44,394 nt of DNA from Rhodocollybia butyracea. Taxonomy: Eukaryota; Basidiomycota; Agaricomycetes; Agaricales; Omphalotaceae. The first letter of the stretch is position 1, and each line of letters starts with the position of its first letter. Of the stretch, positions 33,201 through 44,394 are shown in pieces. The notes below the pieces were generated by a model, which saw only the letters and a program-made list of their open reading frames with translations, was not told where the DNA came from and did no database searches. Location of the stretch: the NCBI GenBank assembly GCA_015501585.1, contig JADNRY010000490.1, forward strand, positions 1 through 44,394. The letters are read 5' to 3'. The position numbers and the translations under genes were made by a program.

Positions 33201-34705
33201 CCTACCAAGAAACCACGGACGCTGAACCTTTTCACATACAAATGGCATGCAATGGGTGACTACGTTTCCTTCATTCGCTGGTTTGGAACCACAGATAATT
33301 ACTCAACTCAAATCGTAAGTCTATATATTTTATAAACGGTGATACTTCTTAAAACTAATACTGTTTAGGGTGAACTTGCCCATCGTACAGTGAAAATGCT
33401 CTATGGGCTAACCAACAAACGTGATGCAACGAAACAAATCGCAAAGCATTACCTCCGTGCAAAGAAACTTCAGCAGGCCAAGGCCGCTCTAACGAAGGCG
33501 AAAAAGCAGATTAAATTAGGAAAGCAGAAGCTATCGGAATCTGCTCAAACTCTTGGTCGACATCCACACCACGTTGGCATGGAAATGAGTACACTTCTGG
33601 AAGATAGAAAAGTATCTCCCGATGTGCATCACTTCATTTCTACAAACAAAAACCATCCAATCCATCTTTCTGAATTTTTACACTCTGATACTCATGAAGA
33701 TCCGGCGAAGAAGGTTGGTAAATCTATATATGCCAGCACTAAACTGACTGGGAGTCTAGGACTTTCAAATAAAACTTCAAGACCATCTCCTTGGACGCTT
33801 TCTTGAGCGGGATTTTGATGGTGATACTCATGAATCATTCACAGATGAACAACGAAACTCGATCCTCTTATATGACCAGAAAATATATGCTACAAAAACT
33901 CTTCGCGTCAACTTCACTACCTACAATGTCCGTCGGGATCAGGATGTCATCAATCCTCGAACTGATCACAACGTTGTCATGGTTCATTCTCCAGACACGT
34001 CTCCAGGTACTCACCCATTTTGGTATGCTCGTGTACTTGGTATATTTCATGCAGACGTTATTTGGCTGAATATCGAGTCGGGTGGGGTACACAAAATGGA
34101 ACATATGGAATTTTTATGGGTTCGGTGGATGGGTCAAGAGCCAGGGTATCGCTGGGGGATCAAACATGCGAGGCTACCAAAAGTAGGCTTTGTTTCCGAG
34201 AGTGATGACTACGCGTTTGGATTTCTTGATCCATCTCTGGTTTTACGAGCCGCTCATCTCATTCCTGACTTTACGAGTGGACGTACATCCGAGCTACTTG
34301 CAAGTACCAAAATTACTGCAGCGCGTCCCGTAAACGAAACAGATGACTGGGCATCGTACTATGTGAATATGTAAGTGATTTTGTCTGCCGTCACTCAAGT
34401 AGCTGATATATGGTTACAGATTCCCTGACCGAGACATGTTTATGCGGCACCTTGGTGGAGGAGTGGGTCACACTGATGCTCAACCCACTACTAACACTGA
34501 AGCTACTGAGCCAAACGATGGCGCCGAAATTGACTCACCCGAATCTGGCGATAAGTCGGAAAGTGATTCCGACTCAGAGGACAGTGATCAGAGCGGCTCT
34601 AACAAATCTAATTCCGAGTCTGCAGGCAGCGGGGGCTCTGATGATGACCTAGGGCCGGACGATGGGGAAGAAGATAGCAACTCAGATGGATATGCATCAA
34701 TGTAG
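30252..34705 (+). CDS. Plavaka-type transposase, near full length, two frameshifts
   Basis: The spliced reading starts MSHYCVKGCPKGIHGHGFS, a C2H2-like finger ending HRRTC. It continues through the long conserved core: FWSDATHLTSFGNAKMWPVY, SKYIRSLPNSGACHHVAYIP, THCRRELMQAVWRILL, RRFYPRVFTYSADYPEK, LHEIELGIWKTLFTHLIRML, ARDFEDLLQCAIPAFEHLF, TLNLFTYKWHAMGDYV, RVNFTTYNVRRDQDVINPRT, HMEFLWVRWMGQEPG and IFPDRDMFMRHLGGGVGH. It ends in an acidic Ser/Asp-rich tail. At least nine introns (for example 30465-30525 and 31839-31894) fit. Two one-base shifts remain: seven C at about 31153-31159 where eight would keep PWPFRNMSIWHLMNW open, and a missing C near 32231 (CPCP|RCLVRK). It would catalyse cut-and-paste transposition if intact. 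Confidence 0.88.
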
Positions 34706-34763
34706 ATACTGTCTTTACCATACTACAAATTGATTTTATCCATGACATCACGCGATTTAACTA

Positions 34764-34790
34764 AAATCCTGTGACATCATAAGGATTTTT
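34764..34790. repeat. Short inverted repeat between convergent genes
   Basis: AAAATCCT and AGGATTTT separated by 11 bases, in the 139-bp gap between the transposase stop (34705) and the stop of the small coiled-coil gene (34845). It could form a hairpin in either 3' untranslated region. Confidence 0.4.
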
Positions 34791-34844
34791 CAAGTTCAGT
34801 CTGGGCTACTACTGATTTAGATTTATAGTATACGTAGTAGTACA

Positions 34845-35429
34845 CTAAAAGCTTGAATGTGTGGGGTCCGCCGTGTCTAGGGCAGAGGCCGTATGCTCTG
34901 AAATACTGATAGTTTCCTGACCCAACTTCTTCAACTGTACATGTGCAGATCGTAGCTCATCACGAAGCCGTTTCACTTCTTCTTCCAATGTTTTAGCGTA
35001 ACTCGCGAGTTTCATATTTTCCCTGCGCCGAACTTTATCCATGTTGGTAGGTGTAAGATTAAACTCCACGCGCTTGGGATCGCGACGATGCGCCAAGATT
35101 GCTGTCCGACTCCAAATTAGTCTCAACGTCTACAAGTTCGGAGTCATACTAAAACATACCAGGACTTCTCGGTGAGATTGGAGTTCTTGCATCCGAGTCC
35201 GAGTCTGAGTCTGACTGGGATGTAGTAGGTTTTGTACTACTAGGGCCAGGTGCTGCCAACTCGGAATTAACAGACACAAGAGTTGCATCGGGATCGAGTC
35301 TGTGAAATAGTAGTGAGTCAATGAATGAGCAGACTCAAAGTATGCTTACTCCCAAAAATTCCTCTCATCCTCCTGCGAGCTTGGGACAATTAGCTCATCG
35401 TTGGGTTTCTTTTTGACTGGAGTATTCAT
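34845..35429 (-). CDS. Small basic coiled-coil protein within the transposon, 158 aa
   Basis: Three exons join in phase: 35429-35350, 35299-35160 and 35101-34845 (477 nt). The N-terminus is MNTPVKKKPNDELIVPSSQE, then a Ser/Asp repeat (SQSDSDSDSDARTP), then a basic segment followed by heptads: AHRRDPKRVEFNLT, KVRRRENMKLASYAKTL, EEEVKRLRDELRSAHVQLKK. A basic stretch running into a coiled coil resembles a bZIP arrangement, although the canonical bZIP Asn/Arg signature is not clear. It might bind DNA or the transposase. It is convergent with the transposase and lies inside the proposed right end, so I treat it as an accessory gene of the element. Family not recognised. Confidence 0.65.
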
Positions 35430-35598
35430 AACGAAGTTGTGGCAAGGTCGTGGTCAAACGTATACCCGGGATGTTACTCAGTACATGATCCGAGTCGTTT
35501 GAGTAAATTCCAATTTACAGCGAGCGGTCGGAAGTGCACAGCGGCGGCGAGCGCACATGGATATGACTCGGACACACTTAAAGCGGAGAGATACTTGC

Positions 35599-35760
35599 TT
35601 TTGATACATTGAAATAGTTAAACTTTAATGGTGAGCACATAGCAAGGTACTACAACCATGGTTGGGGCTTTGAATACATTGGAACAGTGGGACTTTAGTG
35701 GTGAGCATATAGTAAGGTAGTACAACTCTGATCGGGGCTTAGAATACCTCTATTACTCTG
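35599..35760 (+). repeat. 69-70 bp tandem repeat, right subterminal
   Basis: Units begin TTTGATACATTG (about 35600), TTTGAATACATTG (about 35669) and a diverged TTAGAATACCTC (about 35739). The first two share CTTTA.TGGTGAGCA.ATAG.AAGGTA.TACAAC and then GGGGC. Tandem subterminal repeats are usual in CACTA-type elements, where they bind transposase; here this is inference. Confidence 0.7.
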
Positions 35761-35947
35761 GTACTTAGTTTGTAATGCCTGGAAATGATTCAAAATATAT
35801 GTACCAGCTGAGAATATAGTACCATATGGGCGAGGGTCATACGATTCGATAGCAGGCCGACGAGCGGGTTACCAACCATTCAAACGCCATATCGGGTCCC
35901 GGAATGATGGCGATAGATTGAAATTCCTACCACCCTTTATCTTACTT

Positions 35948-35961
35948 TCAGCGATTTAGTG
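35948..35961 (-). repeat. Proposed right terminal inverted repeat
   Basis: TCAGCGATTTAGTG, the inverted partner of 27887-27900, followed by AT. Confidence 0.6.
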
Positions 35962-36582
35962 ATGCACCTTTCAACTGGTACTTTACGGCTATGAACATGT
36001 CTACTTTACAAGCTTGCGGTTATACTAACCAAGAATAGCTGACGGCGAGCGCTGTAGCAATTGGCAGAGTGGGGCTGTCATTTTTCATCTTTGAACTGGT
36101 TTTCGAGTGTAATGGTAATGGGACGTTGACGGTTGATTAGATGCTTGTTTTCTCTCTATCCAATCAAAACGTCGCACAAGGATAGATCGCTTTTATACAG
36201 TCCCGTCGCGTATGCCACTACTCAGTACTCAGTAAGCACACACATATGTCCTAGTGCGCAGTAACGAAAGTACCTCACTGAATAGTTGACCATATCCCAA
36301 CCAAGAGGTACACACTTATTCGGCCAGATTAGAATGCTGTATTACCTGTCAGCCCCAGAGTGATTGGCTCGAAAGGTAACTTTGCCCTTTTAACCCCCTG
36401 AGAAGCCTTGACACAATAAATGCATCTTATAGTCAGAAAGATCAAAAGCAGTCTGCCGCGCGACTCAAATGTTCGGTATCTGGCACAAGTATCTGCCAAT
36501 GCGAAGCATTGCCCCTACAACTCTTGTTTAAAACCTTAGGACGCTGACTCCTTTACACATCAAACACCAACTCACTGTATTC
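35962..36582. other. Intergenic, upstream of the OYE gene
   Basis: No gene recognised. Presumed promoter region of the plus-strand Old Yellow Enzyme gene. Confidence 0.45.
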
Positions 36583-37940
<1,358 letters not shown>

Positions 37941-38052
37941 ATATGCGTGCATTAGTCCTCCAAGTTGCTTTGACGTAGACATCTCGAGCAAATAGTCATA
38001 GATATCCATCATCATCATTGGCGAGACGAGCATTTGGTTCGAGAATGCTCGA

Positions 38053-38370
38053 TTAATGATCAAGGAGAGTTGCGAGAAACAAGCCGCTTTTTTGGCATTC
38101 GCAGAAGTGGTTCCAAGTTAATGCAGAAAGCATGAGGCGGTGCCTCCAATAACACTGCTGGTACTTTTGTCGTTCAACATCGGGTAAGAGATCTTCCATG
38201 TCTTCATCCCTAGGATGAGTGACTTGATTAAAAACAGAATGATTAAATAAGCTTTAAGCCTACGTTGGGATAATTGGGACAGTGATACTTCCTCCGAGGT
38301 ACAGGAAAGTCGGCTGTGTTTTGCCGGCCGGCAGTTTGTGACAATTCTCACGTGAGAGCTACGGGTCGTG
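38053..38370 (-). pseudogene. Unrecognised two-exon fragment
   Basis: Minus-strand exons ENCHKLPAGKTQPTFLYLGG...PIIPT and DEDMEDLLPDVERQKYQQCY...LATLLDH join in phase across a 52-nt GTAGGC...CCTAG intron and end at TAA 38055-38053. There is no ATG in frame before an upstream stop, so either a 5' exon is missed or only a fragment remains. Family not recognised. Confidence 0.35.
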
Positions 38371-38504
38371 ATCATGACTTAAAATTGCACGCTCACCGTC
38401 GCTCAGGCTGCACACTAGTATTTTGTTCCCATTCCAACGACGATATCGATGGTCTGTTATTGTGTCTTTGAGAATACAAGGAAATATCTGATGACATGTC
38501 TTGC

Positions 38505-39250
38505 AGTGTGCACGCTATGTGAAAGGATACGCTCTGGACTACAAGAAAGTTGCGAAGCATCTAGACATTGCCTACTGCGATGAGAACATGGGCTTAATCC
38601 TCTCTGTCGACCTGAGTGTCATGGAGCTCCTCCGGAACAAAGCCATGTCACTGGAAATACTCATACATTTTCTCTTGCTCGTCCTCTTGGCTCTGATACA
38701 CGGTTGTCGTTGGTTAGGGTTCTGTCGGTCGGCCTAGAAGCGCTGAGCCTGGATCCAGATGAACTGAAGCAGAGGACCATCGAGTACCCACAATACCTGA
38801 AGACTCTTGCAGAGGCGTTGTTTTCTGGACCGGATGTCTTTGAGATTGGTCCTAAGGAAGACCCTCGTGCGTGACTTTTCATTCAACACAGGCAGCGATA
38901 CGACAAACTAATTTTTCATTTAGTTGTCAGTGTTCCGAATGCACATGTGACTTATGCTTCGACGCAGGTTTTCCACCTATTTGACATTATTTTGGATCTT
39001 TAGTGTCAACGAGATTATCCTATTCGACTACGGTGTACGAGACCACCACGGTCTCAGGGCTTCTCTCTTTTTTAGTACAACAAAGATAGTCACATCTACC
39101 TGTTTATGTTTTCTCAGCCAACGCAGTTTCTCTTCTGGAAGCCTTCGATTTTCCAGCTTCTCGTCAGATCGCCGCTCCCTTGTCCTTGACGGCATGTTCA
39201 AATATATTTCGAAAAAAAAACACCCGAATTTCTCCCTACTGTCTGCGAAG
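38505..39250 (+). pseudogene. Unrecognised degenerate gene
   Basis: Plus-strand frames in succession read CARYVKGYALDYKKVAKHLD (38513 on), then in another frame TRLSLVRVLSVGLEALSLDP and AEALFSGPDVFEIGPKEDPR (to about 38870), then, after a possible intron, VVSVPNAHVTYASTQ, and later YLFMFSQPTQFLFWKPSIFQ (about 39100-39160). They look like parts of one protein broken by shifts, as in the neighbouring genes. I cannot name the family or prove continuity. Confidence 0.35.
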
Positions 39251-39756
39251 GCAAGTGGATTCATGAATGCCATTTACACTAAAGATTAAATAGACATGTC
39301 ATAGTTCTCCAAATTCCCCTGACATGGACGTCTCGAGCAAATGAATGGCCATGCAGCATTGCCATTGCGAGAAGAGTATCTGGTCGAGGATGAAATGAGG
39401 AGTTGCTAGCTTCAGGCGCAAAGGTTCACGACTCCGTCAGCTATTATGAAGCAATCAGTGTTATAAGCGCAATGTTTGCGAGCCAATCATATATCATATT
39501 AATCTAGTATACAAGTATCATGCATTCATGTGACGAGCAATAACCCATTCTAGAACAAAGTCAGATAAATTTCTGGAGATTCAGACTCAACTCACTACTT
39601 CAGCAATTTCTTCGGCGGATGATCCAGCAATATTAGTAGTTCAATGTAGTCGCACGTTAAACGCTCGCTCCTGCAGCTCATCAGACTCATAGCAAAGCCA
39701 GAAGAGAGACTGTCAAGTTCGGCGAAGTATCGATACTGGGCGCGCAGAATGGTCTT
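39251..39756. other. No gene recognised
   Basis: Intergenic stretch without an open frame of note, repeats or recognisable motifs. Confidence 0.4.
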
Positions 39757-40470
39757 TCAATAGCTGCGAGGATTGATGCACATCAGCTTTGCGCCATTCT
39801 CCGTGCGTACATCTCCTCGAAGTAGAGCAACAGTCGCTTCAAGCTCGGCGATTCTTGAATCCTTGCCAACTAAATTGGTCCTCAACTGAGCCATTTCTTT
39901 TTCCATTTGGTTGTGTGATTGTGCACGTTTATCGAAAACGTCGAGGAGAGTATCAATGGCTACAACGGCGTCTAAAGGCTGGTTCATCGTGCTAGACGCA
40001 TCATCGAGTTGTGGGAGTTCGTGCTGAGCGGAGTATTCTCGCTGCACCCCGGCCATCGAGGTTCTTTGGCTGCATCACAAAGCAGTCGAAGCCACGCGAC
40101 TTCTTCGGTATTTCTGAACATATACACGCCGACTTCGTTGAGTGCGTCCACGACAAACTTCATATTCTCTTCGAGACAGCTCAGACGCGCCAAATCAGCA
40201 CTAGCTTGTTCCAAATCTGCGCTGACCCTTTCAAAACTCGGCGATGACCTTGGCTTCATTTCTCTGAACAAGTTCCAGGTGCCTTTGACATGCCCGTAAC
40301 TGATTTTCCAACTCGACACAGACTCGACGCTCTTTCTGGTGAGCAAGATTGATATCCTTCAAGGCTGCAGCGACTTCGTCGTCGCGCCAACGGAGAAAGT
40401 TTTGCGCGTGGGCTTGTAAAGTTGGCAACGGAATATTAGCTGCAGGAGCTGCGATATTTCTGGTCGACAT
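39757..40470 (-). pseudogene. Small coiled-coil protein, two frameshifts
   Basis: From ATG 40470 (MSTRNIAAPAANIPLPTLQA) the frame runs through RWRDDEVAAALKDINLAHQK and heptad-rich VCVELENQLRACQRHLELV to a TGA made by an extra T in the run at 40233-40236. With three T the frame continues as ERVSADLEQASADLARLS...NMKFVVDALNEVGVYMF. A second shift near 40056 leads into HELPQLDDASSTMNQPLDAV and EKEMAQLRTNLVGKDSRIAE, ending at 39757. Joined, it would be about 235 aa, mostly coiled coil. The family is not recognised; it shares style but not sequence with the coiled-coil family on the left. Confidence 0.55.
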
Positions 40471-40823
40471 GGAGTAGTGGCAGCAGAAGTTCAAGAAAAA
40501 AATCGATAGCGACCTACAAAACGTAATAGAGGTTGTGTCGCATAATCGGACCGGCGATGGGATTTTGAAACACTCATAACACCAGCTTTGACTAGCCATT
40601 TGTAGAAATAAATGTTTCTCAGTGTTTGAACGAAATCAAGATCAATTGGCCAGAACACAATAGCTAGTAGTCCGTTAATATCAGAAATGTACTCTAACTC
40701 AGAACCATGAATCTAACACGCAACTACTTCCACCTACATTACATTTTTTTCCGACAGAATACGTAGAAGTACAGTAATTTTCACCGCAAGGCTTACAAAG
40801 CATACGGTCCTTGTTCCTTTCGT
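40471..40823. other. Intergenic
   Basis: Short AT-rich spacer between the coiled-coil gene start and the GFA1 stop, both on the minus strand. It includes the GFA1 3' untranslated region; no gene seen. Confidence 0.45.
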
Positions 40824-43255
<2,432 letters not shown>

Positions 43256-44394
43256 TGATGAAACTGTAAACCAAAGTAATCGATGAACATCAGAGAGAGA
43301 TTATGAAGAGGAGACATACGTAGACAAAAATAGGAAAGTTCTACGAGATATGAAGATTTGAAAGTGGATGCGGAAGAGAGGAAACGTGCAACTTGGAATT
43401 TGGCTTTATATGGCTAAGTCACATGTCACAACACACAAGTGACCGCGAAACGATCTGAAGCAATGCGTACTGCACAGCCTAATAATTCTATCTACAAATA
43501 ACACTGAACAGCCTCGCCACAGTTCTCCTCTTTTTTAATCAGAAGCAACAGAGCAAAAGAATAGATATGGAGCGCTCCAAACTTGCCAACCGTTCAATTT
43601 GTGTAGTAACCTCGTTGCAGCTAGCCAAATTCGCAATTTCCTGAAAGGCAAGCCCGTTTTGCGCAACCTTGGTCTTCTGCGCTCCCTGGTTTCATGCATG
43701 TACGGTACCTTTTCTTCCGACTCAAAACACCGCTTTCGTCTCCACCGGCTTGCATTTATTTTTATTCAAGTTGCGCGCCCAAAAATACTCTCCTGAAGGC
43801 TATATCACGTCAGTTAACGTTCCCTGTTCTATCAGACTGGTCCGAGAAACCCTAAACTCTCAATTATCAAGGCCGCTCCAATCTACTCTGTCGGCAAGAC
43901 GTGTTCAACGTTGTTTTGAATAACAAGCTCGAGAAAATGCGGTCAACTCACACCGTTTCCACCCTTTCGCTTCCGTTTCTGTTTCTGGCTCCCAAGCACC
44001 CTCGCTGCAACCTATCAATCGATCCCCGTGCAGTCAGACCTTGGTTTTATCCATGCATCTATCCATGCATCTTCCTCGTATAGCCTATGCCTAGTATAGA
44101 ACACACGTTCCATTCAAGCTATTGACTGCTATTGAACCGTGATTCTTCCCTGCTATGCACTATAAACTTAACCTGGCACATAAGTAGTAGAACGCCGGAA
44201 TATCAAGATCAAACACCGCCCATGTAGATTGATTGATCCTTCTATTTCACTCTTCTAAATCTCAGCCCGAATCCGGAAAGACTCTGTACGCTAAGTTCCA
44301 TTTTCACCACCTGCAGCTTTCACAATCAATGGTCATGGTATAACGGCTACCTGTCGATCATGGTACAACAGGATGCCGAAACGAACGGAAGCCC
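43256..44394. other. GFA1 upstream region; no gene recognised
   Basis: No frame with splice support or family resemblance on either strand. The first few hundred bases should hold the GFA1 promoter and leader. The right edge of the window may cut a neighbouring gene that I cannot see. Confidence 0.45.

Larger units (their letters stand above)
27887..35961. mobile_element. Plavaka/CACTA-type DNA transposon with three genes, 8.1 kb
   Basis: The proposed ends are CACTAAATCACTGA (27887-27900) and its inverted partner TCAGCGATTTAGTG (35948-35961), 13 of 14 bases paired and starting CACTA as in the CACTA/EnSpm superfamily to which Plavaka transposases are related. Both ends are bordered by AT (27885-27886 and 35962-35963), a possible 2-bp target duplication. 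Inside are a DUF6698 gene (minus), a Plavaka transposase (plus) and a small basic coiled-coil gene (minus). GGTAC-containing motifs are repeated near both ends, with a hairpin at the left and a 69-bp tandem repeat at the right. The transposase identity is strong; the exact ends are an inference from the inverted repeat. Confidence 0.7.

Noticed and set aside
27881..35965. Larger target duplication (3 bp or more) around the Plavaka element
   Set aside because: The bases outside the ends are ACAT on the left and ATGC on the right. Only AT matches in direct orientation; the wider CAT/ATG match is inverted, not direct.
38946..39289. 111-codon plus-strand frame
   Set aside because: Low complexity and Ser/Phe-rich. 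A different frame in the same place looks more protein-like, so this one is a shadow.

Overview
The window looks like nuclear DNA of an agaric-type basidiomycete (Agaricomycetes). The evidence is many short (about 45-65 nt) GT-AG introns, a Plavaka-type DNA transposon, a DUF6698 gene, an agaric-style F-box gene, small secreted protein families, and orthologues of conserved fungal genes (CDC4, GFA1, MRP51, an Old Yellow Enzyme). I rebuilt gene models by hand by joining exons whose phases agree. There is no sign of bacterial operons, CRISPR or tRNA genes.

Left third (1-23.7 kb) is an accessory, duplication-rich region. A block holding a long coiled-coil protein gene plus a small secreted protein (SSP) gene occurs twice, at about 1071-4360 (decayed) and 9579-13680 (intact: a 709-aa coiled-coil protein and a 159-aa secreted protein). 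Further partial copies of the coiled-coil gene lie at 7891-8741 and 22660-23330. Between the two blocks is a tandem pair of another SSP family (5877-6601 and 7115-7765). Then come the mitoribosomal protein MRP51 (14577-16319), a convergent unrecognised 176-aa gene (16331-17020), a repeat-rich coiled-coil gene with a decayed second copy (17631-18928 and 19430-19860) and an F-box protein (19863-21551).

Middle (23.7-36 kb). CDC4, encoding the F-box/WD40 subunit of an SCF ubiquitin ligase, is intact at 23749-27384. About 500 bp upstream of it starts what I read as one 8.1-kb Plavaka/CACTA-type element (27887-35961). Its proposed ends are inverted CACTAAATC[A/G]CTGA with a possible 2-bp AT target duplication. 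It encloses three genes: a complete eight-exon DUF6698 gene, a near-complete Plavaka transposase in the divergent orientation (two single-C losses break its frame), and a small basic coiled-coil protein convergent with the transposase. Subterminal tandem repeats, a hairpin and repeated GGTAC motifs lie inside both ends.

Right end (36-44.4 kb). An Old Yellow Enzyme gene, a small coiled-coil gene and GFA1 (glutamine--fructose-6-phosphate transaminase) are each interrupted by many one-base shifts, nearly all losses of a base from a short G or C run, while the residues between the shifts remain strongly conserved. That pattern fits uncorrected consensus errors better than true gene death, so 'pseudogene' labels there are provisional.
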